Below are positions 8,194 to 16,811 of a stretch of DNA of 64,000 nucleotides, piece after piece. Below the pieces are notes generated by a model that was not told the origin of the DNA, did no database searches, and was given only the letters and a program-made list of their open reading frames with translations. Where the stretch lies: positions 207,286 through 271,285 of the forward strand of contig NZ_PVEN01000011.1 of the NCBI RefSeq assembly GCF_002973525.1, in the 5' to 3' direction. The translations under genes were made by a program, and so were the position numbers. Each line of letters starts with the position of its first letter. The first letter of the stretch is position 1. Origin of the DNA: Paraburkholderia sp. BL21I4N1. Its GTDB lineage: Bacteria > Pseudomonadota > Gammaproteobacteria > Burkholderiales > Burkholderiaceae.

Positions 8194-9912
8194 TCACACC
8201 GCCGACATCGACGCGCCCGCCATGCCTTGCACCACGCGACTACCGGCCGCACGGGCGCGGCGGTCTTCGCGAATCATCTCGCTGGCGCGCTCGGCAATCA
8301 TCAATGTGGGCGAGTTGGTGTTGCCCGACGTGATGACTGGCATGACCGATGCGTCGACCACGCGCAAGCCGTCAACACCGATAACACGTAGACGGCTATC
8401 GACCACGGCGGCCGGGTCGTCGGTTGCGCCCATGCGGCAGGTGCCGACCGGATGGAAGATCGTCGTGCCGACCGCGCCGGCGGCCTGCTGCAGTTCTTCT
8501 TCGGTCTGATACTGGACCCCCGGCAAAATCTCCCGCGGTTGATAGCGGGCCAACGCGGGCGCGGCGGCGATCCGTCGCGTGAGACGTAATGCGTTGGCGG
8601 CGACGTGACGGTCGTATTCGGTGGAAAGATAGTTCGGCGCGATCAACGGCGGCGCCGATGCATCCGCGGACTCGATATGAACGCTGCCGCGGGACGTGGG
8701 CCGCAACTGACACACCGACGCCGTGAACGCGTTGAAGCGATGCAACGGTTCGCCAAACCGATCGAGCGACAGCGGCTGCACGTGATACTCGAGGTCAGGC
8801 CGCGTCAGCGAGCGATCGTGCGGATCGGACTTCGCGAACGCGCCGAGTTGCGATGGCGACATCGACATGGGTCCGCTTTGAAACAGCGCGTACTGCATGC
8901 CGATCATCAGCTTGCCCCACCAATGCGCGGACGCCGTGTTGAGCGTGCGCACACCGTCGACCCGATAAGCCATCCGCAATTGCAAATGGTCCTGCAGATT
9001 TTCGCCGACGCCGCGCAGATCGTTGACGACATCGATACCCAGGTTCTGCAGACGCGCGCCGTTGCCGATGCCGGACAGTTCGAGCAATTGCGGCGAATTC
9101 ACCGCGCCCGAACTGAGGATCACTTCGCCGCGCGCCTTGGCGAGATAGTCGGTGTTATCGCCGCGATATTCGACGCCGGTGCAGCGGCGTCCTTCGAACA
9201 CGACGCGCTGTGTCTGCGCGCCGGTAATGACCGTGAGATTCGGGCGTCTGAGCGCGGGACGCAAAAACGCTTTCGATGCATTCCAGCGAATGCCGCGTTT
9301 CTGATTCACGTCGAAATAGCCGACGCCGGTGTTGTCGCCACGGTTGAAATCGTCGGTCGCGGGAATGCCGGTTTGCTGCGCGGCCTGTGAAAACTCTTCG
9401 AGAATTTTCCATTTGAGGCGCTGTTTTTCGACGCGCCATGGACCACCCGCGCCATGCGATTCATTCGCGCCGGCGTAATGATCCTCGCTGCGTTTGAAGA
9501 CCGGCAGCACCGCGTTCCATGACCATGACGAGTCGTTCGTGACGCGCGCCCATTCGTCGTAGTCTTCGCGCTGACCGCGCATGTAGATCATGCCGTTGAT
9601 GGAGGAGCTGCCGCCCAGCACGCGTCCACGCGGATATGACAACGCGCGTCCATTCAAACCGGCTTCGGGCTGCGTTTTGTAAAGCCAATCCGTGCGCGGA
9701 TTGCCGATGCAGTAGAGGTAACCGACCGGCACGTGAATCCAGTGATAGTCGTCTTTGCCGCCGGCTTCGAGCAGCAGAACCTGCACGTCCGGATCTGCGC
9801 TCAGGCGGTTAGCCAGCACGCAACCGGCCGTACCCGCGCCGACGATGATGTAGTCGAATTCACCTTCCAGACGCCGGCCTTCTGATCCGGCTTTGGTGTG
9901 AGTGTCGCTCAT
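8194..9912 (-). CDS. GMC-family FAD oxidoreductase, possible 3-hydroxypropionate dehydrogenase
   Basis: 572-residue flavoprotein of the glucose-methanol-choline family. The FAD-binding Rossmann motif GAGTAG is at residues 25-30; GMC signature 1 follows in GGSSSINGMIYMRGQ, and signature 2 in GAVNSPQLLELSGIG. The C-terminal HPVGTCRMG carries the catalytic His, with the usual Asn in GNTNSPTLMIAE. It would be annotated choline dehydrogenase by default, but it lies directly downstream of mmsA with a divergent LysR. That is the arrangement described for hpdH-mmsA loci, in which the GMC enzyme oxidises 3-hydroxypropionate to malonate semialdehyde. That assignment is inference from context. The start is supported by TAGGAG 9 bp upstream. 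Confidence 0.88.
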   Translation of the reverse strand: MSDTHTKAGSEGRRLEGEFDYIIVGAGTAGCVLANRLSADPDVQVLLLEAGGKDDYHWIHVPVGYLYCIGNPRTDWLYKTQPEAGLNGRALSYPRGRVLGGSSSINGMIYMRGQREDYDEWARVTNDSSWSWNAVLPVFKRSEDHYAGANESHGAGGPWRVEKQRLKWKILEEFSQAAQQTGIPATDDFNRGDNTGVGYFDVNQKRGIRWNASKAFLRPALRRPNLTVITGAQTQRVVFEGRRCTGVEYRGDNTDYLAKARGEVILSSGAVNSPQLLELSGIGNGARLQNLGIDVVNDLRGVGENLQDHLQLRMAYRVDGVRTLNTASAHWWGKLMIGMQYALFQSGPMSMSPSQLGAFAKSDPHDRSLTRPDLEYHVQPLSLDRFGEPLHRFNAFTASVCQLRPTSRGSVHIESADASAPPLIAPNYLSTEYDRHVAANALRLTRRIAAAPALARYQPREILPGVQYQTEEELQQAAGAVGTTIFHPVGTCRMGATDDPAAVVDSRLRVIGVDGLRVVDASVMPVITSGNTNSPTLMIAERASEMIREDRRARAAGSRVVQGMAGASMSAV

Positions 9913-10060
9913 GGTCTAGTCTCCTAAGCTTCCCTGCCCGCAGACAGGCGATGCTTCCCTGCGCCTGCGGCGTCGGGCTGATTTTATTTTCTCGTTGCGC
10001 CGTCTCGCGTCGGCCTTCGGTGCGCGATGAGAAAACCGCAGCGAAGGCCCACACGTCACA

Positions 10061-11599
10061 CTATTTAGCCACCGGCATCGTGAACTCGGCGCCCTTCGCG
10101 ATGCTGTCGGGCCAGCGTTGCATGATGCTCTTGTAGCGCGTGTAGAAGCGCACGCCTTCTTCGCCATACGCGTGATGATCGCCGAACAGAGACTTCTTCC
10201 AGCCGCCAAAAGAATGCCAAGCCATCGGCACCGGAATCGGCACGTTGATGCCCACCATGCCGATCTGGATCTGCCTGGAGAAAGCGCGCGCGACGCCGCC
10301 GTCTGACGTGAACAATGAAACACCGTTAGCGAATTCGTTGGCGTTGATGAGCTCCACCGCCGACGCAAAATCCGGTACACGCACCACGCACAACACCGGC
10401 CCGAAAATCTCTTCGCGGTAGATCTTCATGTCGGTCGAGACATCGTCGAACAAGGTGCCACCGAGGAAGAAGCCTTTCTCGTGTCCTTCGACCTGGTGAC
10501 CGCGTCCGTCGACCACGAGCTTCGCACCCGCCGCGATACCCGCGTCGATATAACCGACCACTTTGTCGCGATGCACGCCCGTCACCAGCGGTCCCATCTC
10601 CGCCGCCGACTCCATGCCGTTGAGAATCTTCAGGCTCTTCACGCGCGGCGTGAGTCGTTCGATCAGTTCATCGGCGATATGTCCCACCGCAACCGCCACC
10701 GAAATCGCCATGCAACGCTCGCCGGCCGAACCGTAGGCGGCACCGATCAGGGCGTCGACCGCCTGGTCGAGATCGGCGTCCGGCATCACCACTAGATGAT
10801 TCTTCGCTCCGCCCAACGCCTGCACGCGCTTGCCGTGCTTCGTGCCTTCCGTATAGATATATTCGGCGATCGGCGTCGATCCGACGAACGACAATGCGCT
10901 CACGTCCGGATGCACGAGCAGCGCATCGACCGCAGTTTTGTCGCCGTGCACGACGTTGAAAACGCCATCCGGCAAACCGGCTTCCTTCAGCAATTCCGCG
11001 AGACGGTTCGCGCACGACGGATCGCGTTCCGACGGCTTCAGCACGAAGCTGTTGCCGCACGCAATCGCGACGGGGAACATCCAGCACGGCACCATCATCG
11101 GAAAGTTGAACGGCGTGATGCCGGCCACCACGCCCAACGGTTGACGCAGATTCCAGTTGTCGATGCCGCCGCCGATCTGATCGGTGAAATCCGTTTTCAA
11201 CAGATTCGGAATGCCGCACGCGAACTCGACGATCTCGATGCCGCGCATCACCTCGCCCTTCGCGTCGGAAAACACTTTGCCGTGTTCGCGCGTGATCAGT
11301 TCCGCGAGTTCGTCGTGATGACGGTCGAGCAATTCCTTGAACTTGAACAGCACGCGCGCGCGTTTGATCGGCGCGGTTTCGCTCCATGCGGGGAAGGCGG
11401 CCTTGGCGGCGGCAACCGCCGCGTCCACTTCGGCGACGCTCGCCAGCGGCACGCGCGCGCTGACGCTGCCAAGCGCGGGATTGAAGACGTCGCCGAAACG
11501 GCCGCTCGTACCCTCGACCGGCTTGCTATTGATGAAATGGGTCAGCGCGCGCGCTTGGGTTTCACTGCGCGCAGCCGAATCCTGATCTGTCTCGCTCAT
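10061..11599 (-). CDS. mmsA: CoA-acylating methylmalonate-semialdehyde dehydrogenase
   Basis: 512-residue aldehyde dehydrogenase. The nucleophile is Cys296 in GSAGERCMA. The block LGGAKNH (residues 262-268), with Asn where most ALDHs have the general-base Glu, is diagnostic of the CoA-dependent MMSDH branch, which makes propionyl-CoA from methylmalonate semialdehyde or acetyl-CoA from malonate semialdehyde. NAD site: TPFNFPMM and KPSERDPS. The start at 11597-11599 has GGAAGAGGAAAA upstream; the longer frame is rejected. It is transcribed divergently from the LysR gene, followed after 148 bp by the GMC oxidoreductase, and likely co-transcribed with it. Confidence 0.93.
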   Translation of the reverse strand: MSETDQDSAARSETQARALTHFINSKPVEGTSGRFGDVFNPALGSVSARVPLASVAEVDAAVAAAKAAFPAWSETAPIKRARVLFKFKELLDRHHDELAELITREHGKVFSDAKGEVMRGIEIVEFACGIPNLLKTDFTDQIGGGIDNWNLRQPLGVVAGITPFNFPMMVPCWMFPVAIACGNSFVLKPSERDPSCANRLAELLKEAGLPDGVFNVVHGDKTAVDALLVHPDVSALSFVGSTPIAEYIYTEGTKHGKRVQALGGAKNHLVVMPDADLDQAVDALIGAAYGSAGERCMAISVAVAVGHIADELIERLTPRVKSLKILNGMESAAEMGPLVTGVHRDKVVGYIDAGIAAGAKLVVDGRGHQVEGHEKGFFLGGTLFDDVSTDMKIYREEIFGPVLCVVRVPDFASAVELINANEFANGVSLFTSDGGVARAFSRQIQIGMVGINVPIPVPMAWHSFGGWKKSLFGDHHAYGEEGVRFYTRYKSIMQRWPDSIAKGAEFTMPVAK

Positions 11600-11709
11600 G
11601 ATTTTCCTCTTCCTGTGAAGTCTTCCGCCCGGCGTGCTGCGCCTGTTCAAAGGCGTCGTGCGGGCGTGTCGAAGGGCAAGCGTACGGCGCTTCGGGACAC
11701 CAAATCCAA

Positions 11710-11722
11710 TGAGTAATGCTCA
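11710..11722. promoter_or_regulatory. LysR-type box between mmsA and its divergent regulator
   Basis: TGAGTAATGCTCA is a T-N11-A motif with a TGAG/CTCA dyad, centred 38 bp upstream of the LysR start and 117 bp upstream of the mmsA start. This is the classic place for an autoregulated LysR site that also activates the divergent operon. Binding is inferred. Confidence 0.55.
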
Positions 11723-11753
11723 ATTGCGATATAAGGCGCGCTAATATCAAGAT

Positions 11754-12653
11754 ATGGATCTGACTCTGCTACGGGCCTTTGTCACTGTTGCACGCGAGGG
11801 CAACCTCACGCGCGCGGCGGTGCAACTGCACCTGACCCAACCCGCCGTCAGCCTGCAAATCAAGCATTTGCAGGAGACGCTCGGCGTGACGCTGTTCACC
11901 CGCACCTCGCACGGGCTGTCGCTCACACGCGATGGCCAGGCACTGCTGCCGCACGCCGAACGCGCACTCGGCGCGGCCAGCGACGTCCAGCGCGCGGCGC
12001 AATTGCTGCGGCACGAAGTGCGCGGGCGCTTGCGGATCGGCACGATCCTCGACCCGGCGTTTCTGCGTCTGGGCGGCTTCCTCAAGCAACTGGTGGAAAC
12101 GTGGCCGCGCATCGAAACGGCGTTACGTCACGGCATGTCGGGCTGGGTGCTGGAGCAGGTGCGCGGGGGTGAGCTGGATGTCGGCTATTACATCGGTCTG
12201 CCGTCGGAAGACGAACCGCGCGACGGTGCGGCTTTTCACGCCGTCACGTTGACGCACTTCCAGTATCGCGTGCTGGCGCCGGCCGGCTGGAAAGATCGCG
12301 TGAAAGGCGCGCGTGACTGGCGTTCGCTCGCGACGCTGCCGTGGATCTGGACACCGCCCGCGTCCGCGCACAACCGGCTGTTGTCGCGCTGCTTCGACGA
12401 AGCGGGCGTGAAACCGGTGAAGGTCGCGGAGGTCGACCAGGAGCCGTCGATGCTCGATCTGGTCAAGTCGGGCGTCGGCCTTACGCTCGCACGCGACGCC
12501 ACCGCGATCGCCGAAGCGCATGCGCACGCGTTGACTATCGTCGAAGGCGTGACGGTGCCGACGCAGCTCAGTTTCATCACGCTCGACGCACGCAAGGACG
12601 AGCCGGCGATTGCCGCGGCGTTGAAGTTGATCGAGCAGCAGTGGGTGACGTGA
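11754..12653 (+). CDS. LysR-family transcriptional regulator of mmsA/GMC operon
   Basis: 299 residues. The N-terminal winged helix-turn-helix covers residues 1-60 (MDLTLLRAFVTVAREGNLTRAA, then LTQPAVSLQIKHLQETLG), followed by a periplasmic-binding-like effector domain to the C-terminus. It is divergent from mmsA across a 154-bp region containing a T-N11-A dyad. By analogy with LysR regulators of 3-hydroxypropionate loci it is probably an activator responding to the pathway's hydroxy-acid substrate. The inducer is not readable from sequence. Confidence 0.9.
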   Translation: MDLTLLRAFVTVAREGNLTRAAVQLHLTQPAVSLQIKHLQETLGVTLFTRTSHGLSLTRDGQALLPHAERALGAASDVQRAAQLLRHEVRGRLRIGTILDPAFLRLGGFLKQLVETWPRIETALRHGMSGWVLEQVRGGELDVGYYIGLPSEDEPRDGAAFHAVTLTHFQYRVLAPAGWKDRVKGARDWRSLATLPWIWTPPASAHNRLLSRCFDEAGVKPVKVAEVDQEPSMLDLVKSGVGLTLARDATAIAEAHAHALTIVEGVTVPTQLSFITLDARKDEPAIAAALKLIEQQWVT

Positions 12654-13025
12654 TGACGTGCTTGCTGCGTAGCGTGGTGTAGAGACGCTTCGCGGCGATA
12701 TGAGCGGTTCTCATGACAGTCGAGCCACCGGTTCGAGCGTCACCGCTGAACCGACCCACAGTGCGGCCTTTCGCCACCTGCGCACGCTCGAGTTCACCCT
12801 ACTCGCCTTACGCATCGCCGCTCGCCGGCAAACCGCCAGGAATTGCCCGCGCTTATCTCCTCATCTGAAACCACGCCGTCACGCAGTTTTTGTTAGATTG
12901 AGGGTCCGCGCTGACGCGCCGGTCCGCATCGTTGTTCGTTTCGCCTGACTCTGTCCTTCCCGGCAGCTTCGCCCCGGCCTCGCCGGAAGCCGCCGACCAC
13001 GCCACCCTTTCGACAGGAACCTGAC
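12654..13025. other. Intergenic region
   Basis: 372 bp between the LysR gene and the CYTH gene. A short ATGAG/CTCAT hairpin at 12700-12714 lacks a T-run. No convincing gene, promoter pair or repeat seen. Confidence 0.4.
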
Positions 13026-13562
13026 ATGGCACGCAACATTGAAATCAAAGCCCGCGCCCAGCATTTTGAGCAACTCCGTGAACGCGCGGCCAAGCTCGCG
13101 CCGGACGCGCCGCTGATCTTCCGCCAGCAGGACTTTTTCTACGACGTGCCGCGCGGCCCCCTGAAGCTGCGGCAGTTCGACGACGGCACACCGGCCGAGC
13201 TGATCTTCTATCAGCGCGACGATCGCGACGGTCCGAAGGCCTCGTACTACACCCGCAGCCCGGTGACAAACCCCGAAGCCATGCATGCGCTACTCGCCAC
13301 CGCACTGACCACGCGCGGCATCGTCACGAAGGAACGCCATGTCTACCTGACCGGACGCACGCGAATCCATCTGGACCGGGTGGACGGTCTGGGCGACTTC
13401 GTCGAACTCGAAGTGCTGCTCGCGCAAGATGACGACGAAGAAGGCGGCCACGCCGAAGCTCACGCCATGTTCGAAACGCTCGGCGTGGCAGAGTCGGATC
13501 TGGTGGCGGTGGCTTACGTGGATCTGCTGAGCCCGGCGAACGAGCCGAAGCAGGCTGCCTGA
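13026..13562 (+). CDS. CYTH-domain protein (class IV adenylate cyclase / triphosphatase-like)
   Basis: 178-residue soluble protein. The CYTH fold is shown by the N-terminal IEIKAR (shortened ExExK), the charged tunnel residues KLRQF and ELIFYQRDDRDGPKASYYTR, and the C-terminal RIHLDRVDGLGDFVELEVLL, where the acidic ELE residues bind metal. CYTH enzymes act on triphosphates (ATP, thiamine triphosphate, tripolyphosphate). The nearest type is CyaB-like class IV cyclase, but the actual substrate cannot be told. A GACAGGAA site precedes the ATG. Single gene. Confidence 0.82.
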   Translation: MARNIEIKARAQHFEQLRERAAKLAPDAPLIFRQQDFFYDVPRGPLKLRQFDDGTPAELIFYQRDDRDGPKASYYTRSPVTNPEAMHALLATALTTRGIVTKERHVYLTGRTRIHLDRVDGLGDFVELEVLLAQDDDEEGGHAEAHAMFETLGVAESDLVAVAYVDLLSPANEPKQAA

Positions 13563-13632
13563 AATTTAAGCAGAGAGACTTTTCCCGGCGTAGGACGCGT
13601 ACCCACGCCGCGCTCTTCAAACGGCCGCCGCA

Positions 13633-14139
13633 TCAAGCGGCGGCGCCTCCCGGCGACAGATGCCCGAGCGGCAACGGCCCATTACGCTTGAACGTGGTCA
13701 GCACGATATTCGAGCGCACGCTGTCCACGCCCGGCACGCGCATCAGCTTCTTCATCACGAACGTCGACAGATAATTCAGATCCGGCGCGACGATCCGCAG
13801 CAGATAATCGGCGTCGCCCACCACCGCGTGACATTCGAGCACTTCGGGCAGCACGTCGATCTGCTGCTGGAATTGCTCGATGATCGAATCGCCGTGGTGC
13901 TTCAACTTCAAGCTGGTAAACGCGGTCACGCCGAGACCGAGTTTCTCCGGTCGCAGCACGACACGATAACCGTCCACCACGCCGACCTGCTCCAGCCGTT
14001 GCAAGCGCCGTCCGATCTGCGACGGCGACAGCGGCACCTGCTCGGCCAGTTGCTGATGCGTGGCCCGGCCGAAGCGCTGCAGCACGTCGAGCAACGCGAG
14101 ATCGAAGTGATCCAGTTCTAGCATGTTAGATATCCGCAT
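13633..14139 (-). CDS. Lrp/AsnC-family regulator, probable regulator of phhAB
   Basis: 168 residues. The N-terminal winged helix (LDHFDLALLDVLQRFGRATHQQLAEQVPLSPSQIGRRLQRLEQVGVV) is followed by a RAM/AsnC ligand domain with VVGDADYLLRIVAPDLNYL and MRVPGVDSVRSNIVLTTFK. It is divergent from phhA with 133 bp between the starts, so it probably controls phenylalanine hydroxylase expression in response to an aromatic amino acid. A second possible start (14124, MLELDHF) is five codons in; neither has a good ribosome site. Confidence 0.9.
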   Translation of the reverse strand: MRISNMLELDHFDLALLDVLQRFGRATHQQLAEQVPLSPSQIGRRLQRLEQVGVVDGYRVVLRPEKLGLGVTAFTSLKLKHHGDSIIEQFQQQIDVLPEVLECHAVVGDADYLLRIVAPDLNYLSTFVMKKLMRVPGVDSVRSNIVLTTFKRNGPLPLGHLSPGGAAA

Positions 14140-14272
14140 GTAATGGCTATTTTATGCACGATTATTGCATATCAGACTGATAATACGCCATTTTTGCGCC
14201 CAATCCGCACGTGTGCCGCCCTACACTCGCATCACTGATTTTGATCGGCACACGCCGTAGAGCCCCAGCACC

Positions 14273-15163
14273 ATGTCCACTGCGAACACTGCCAAACTGA
14301 AAGAGCAATTCGACGCCGGCCTTGCAACCCGCGCGGACTTCACCATCGATCAACCGACGGAACGCTACGGCGCGGTCGATCACGCCGTGTGGCAACAACT
14401 TTATGCCCGCCAGACGGCGCTGCTCAAAGGCCGCGTCTGCGACGCGTTTCTGGAGGGCGTGGAACGCATCGGCATGCCGACCGATCGCGTGCCGTCGTTC
14501 GATGAGATCAACGCAAAGCTCACGCCCGCCACCGGCTGGCAGATCGTCGCGGTGCCGGGTCTCGTGCCCGACCAAGTGTTCTTCGAGCATCTGGCCAACC
14601 GCCGCTTTCCTGTGACCTGGTGGATGCGCCGTCCGGACCAGCTCGATTACCTGCAGGAACCCGACTGCTTTCACGATCTGTTCGGCCACGTGCCGCTGTT
14701 GATCAACCCCGTGTTCGCCGATTACATGCACGCGTACGGCCGTGCGGCGTTAGCCGCTAGCGACGCCGGCGCGCTGCCGCTGCTGGCGCGTCTCTATTGG
14801 TACACAGTGGAGTTCGGACTGATCCGCGATGCCGCAAGTCCGAACGGCGTGAAGATCTACGGCGCGGGCATTGTCTCGAGCAAAGGCGAGACGGTCTACA
14901 GCCAGCACGACGCGGCACCGAACCGGATCGGCTTCGACCTCGAACGCGTAATGCGCACGCGCTATCGCATCGACACGTTCCAGAAAACCTACTTCGTGAT
15001 CGATGACTTCGCCCAACTGTTCGGCGTTGCGCAGACTGATTTCGCGCCGCTTCTGGCGAAGCTCGTCAGCGAACCCGCGTTCGCAGCCGGTGCTGTGCTC
15101 GAGCACGATCGCGTCATCACGCGCGGTTCGCAGCAAGGCTGGGAAACCGACGGCGATATCTGA
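14273..15163 (+). CDS. phhA: Phenylalanine-4-hydroxylase
   Basis: 296-residue pterin- and iron-dependent monooxygenase converting phenylalanine to tyrosine. The iron ligands are His134 and His139 in CFHDLFGHVPLL and Glu180 in LARLYWYTVEFGLI. The tail SKGETVYSQHD is also family-typical. Full length for a bacterial monomeric PAH. phhB follows 116 bp downstream on the same strand and regenerates the cofactor. The first step of phenylalanine catabolism in this organism; cytoplasmic. Confidence 0.96.
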   Translation: MSTANTAKLKEQFDAGLATRADFTIDQPTERYGAVDHAVWQQLYARQTALLKGRVCDAFLEGVERIGMPTDRVPSFDEINAKLTPATGWQIVAVPGLVPDQVFFEHLANRRFPVTWWMRRPDQLDYLQEPDCFHDLFGHVPLLINPVFADYMHAYGRAALAASDAGALPLLARLYWYTVEFGLIRDAASPNGVKIYGAGIVSSKGETVYSQHDAAPNRIGFDLERVMRTRYRIDTFQKTYFVIDDFAQLFGVAQTDFAPLLAKLVSEPAFAAGAVLEHDRVITRGSQQGWETDGDI

Positions 15164-15279
15164 TCGAACGACCGAAAGCGCTCGTCGAATGCACCGGCAA
15201 CGGGCTGACGGCATCCATGGAAAAATAGCGGAGGGACCTGCTGGCCGGCAGGTCCGTTCAGACCTGAGAGGTAACCATC

Positions 15280-15570
15280 ATGATCAACAAACTGACTTCC
15301 GAAGAACGCGCCACGAAGATCGCCCAGTTACACGACTGGCAAACCGTGGCCGGCCGCGACGCGATTCAGCGGCAGTTCAAATTCGCCGACTTCAACGAAG
15401 CATTCGGCTTCATGACGCGCGTGGCCATCAAGGCGCAGGAGATGGATCACCACCCGGAGTGGTTCAACGTCTACAACAAGGTGGAGATCACACTGTCCAC
15501 GCACGACGCCAATGGACTGACCGAACGCGACATCAAACTGGCCACCTTCATTGATAGTATTACCGCGTAA
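15280..15570 (+). CDS. phhB: 4a-hydroxytetrahydrobiopterin dehydratase (pterin-4a-carbinolamine dehydratase)
   Basis: 96-residue enzyme dehydrating the 4a-carbinolamine made by PhhA so that the pterin cofactor can be reduced again. The active-site block MDHHPEWFNVYN (residues 55-66, with the His-His-Pro motif) is intact, and the C-terminal half carries the usual TH.A.GLTERD segment. The ATG follows a GAGAGGTAACC ribosome site. It is in an operon with phhA. Confidence 0.94.
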   Translation: MINKLTSEERATKIAQLHDWQTVAGRDAIQRQFKFADFNEAFGFMTRVAIKAQEMDHHPEWFNVYNKVEITLSTHDANGLTERDIKLATFIDSITA

Positions 15571-15674
15571 TACACGCGATCAAAGGCGCTTCTACGACGT
15601 TTATGCCCGGTGACTCAAACAATGGGACGCAATGAAAGGGCATTGCAGGCAATCCCTTATCGAAACCTTCAGTT

Positions 15675-15899
15675 CTACAGGCTATTATTAAGGCGCACGT
15701 AAGATTCCCATGCTTGCCTGGCAATCGCGTCCAAACGTTCCGGTGATAGCGTGTGCTGACGCTGTACAATCATCAGCGCATACGGCTTGGAGAGCGCGCT
15801 TGCCTCCTTGCACAGAACGAGTTCGTCGCCGCTTGAAGGTGAGCGGGCGCGCCAGAAGTTGATCGCGGCTTCCAGTTCGTGAATGCTTATTTCGGACAT
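15675..15899 (-). CDS. DUF3717 domain protein
   Basis: 74-residue protein beginning MSEISIHELEAAINFWRARSPS, the signature of DUF3717, a small family almost restricted to Burkholderiales. It appears to be an all-helical cytoplasmic protein with no signal peptide or membrane segment. Function unknown. It is transcribed away from the two-component system, with 91 bp between the two starts. Confidence 0.85.
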   Translation of the reverse strand: MSEISIHELEAAINFWRARSPSSGDELVLCKEASALSKPYALMIVQRQHTLSPERLDAIARQAWESYVRLNNSL

Positions 15900-15990
15900 G
15901 ACGTCGTGGTCGCTCTCCAGGTCTGTGCAGCAGGCGCCCCGGCGAACCGCTTGCCCAAACGCCTAAACCCATTGTACTTGAGCGAAATCC

Positions 15991-16677
15991 ATGCGACTCC
16001 TTCTGATCGAAGATGACCGCCCCATCGCACGCGGCATCCAAAGTAGTCTCGAACAAGCCGGCTTCACCGTCGACATGGTCCATGACGGCATTTTCGCCGA
16101 GCAGGCCCTGACCCAAAACCGCCACGAACTGGTGATCCTCGATCTGGGCCTGCCCGGCATCGACGGCATGACGCTGCTGTCGCGTTTTCGCCAGAGCAAC
16201 CGTCATACGCCGGTGATCATTCTCACCGCGCGCGACGAATTGAACGACCGTGTCCAGGGCCTGAATTCCGGCGCCGACGACTACATGCTCAAGCCGTTCG
16301 AACCGACCGAACTCGAAGCACGCATTCGCGCGGTCATGCGCCGCAGCGGTCCGCATGGCGATATGCCGCGTCCGGAAGTGTCGCTGGGCGGCGTGCGTCT
16401 GTCGGGCGTCGACCGTCGTATTTTCAACGACGACAAGCCGCTCGAACTGTCGCCGCGCGAATTCGCGGTGCTCGAAATGCTGTTGCTGCGCCACGGCCGC
16501 GTGGTCAGCAAGGCGCAACTGCAAGACCACCTCACGCACTTCGGCGGCGATCTCGGCGACACCGCGATCGAAGTCTACGTGCACCGGGTGCGCAAAAAGC
16601 TCGAGAATTGCCGTGTCGAGATTGTCACGGTGCGCGGCTTCGGTTACCTGTTGCAGGAAATCCGTCAGGCCGCATAA
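15991..16677 (+). CDS. OmpR/TctD-type response regulator
   Basis: 228 residues. The receiver domain has the acidic pair E7-D8-D9, phosphoacceptor Asp51 in VILDLGLPG, Thr in ILTARDE and Lys in LKPFEPTEL. It is followed by an OmpR-type winged helix with PLELSPREFAVLEMLLLRHG and VYVHRVRKKLENC. The cognate histidine kinase is 134 bp downstream on the same strand. Closest in type to QseB/TctD regulators. The target genes are not evident here. Confidence 0.93.
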   Translation: MRLLLIEDDRPIARGIQSSLEQAGFTVDMVHDGIFAEQALTQNRHELVILDLGLPGIDGMTLLSRFRQSNRHTPVIILTARDELNDRVQGLNSGADDYMLKPFEPTELEARIRAVMRRSGPHGDMPRPEVSLGGVRLSGVDRRIFNDDKPLELSPREFAVLEMLLLRHGRVVSKAQLQDHLTHFGGDLGDTAIEVYVHRVRKKLENCRVEIVTVRGFGYLLQEIRQAA

Positions 16678-16811
16678 TCGTCACGAAGGCCGCCATTGTC
16701 ATGGTGGCCTGACGGCGCCGGGCTGGCGCCGCGCACTTGGTGCGCAATGCGCCGGCATCCGGCGGAATTTCACGGCGTCTGTGCCGTAGTCACTTTCCCG
16801 CGCGTTCGATC

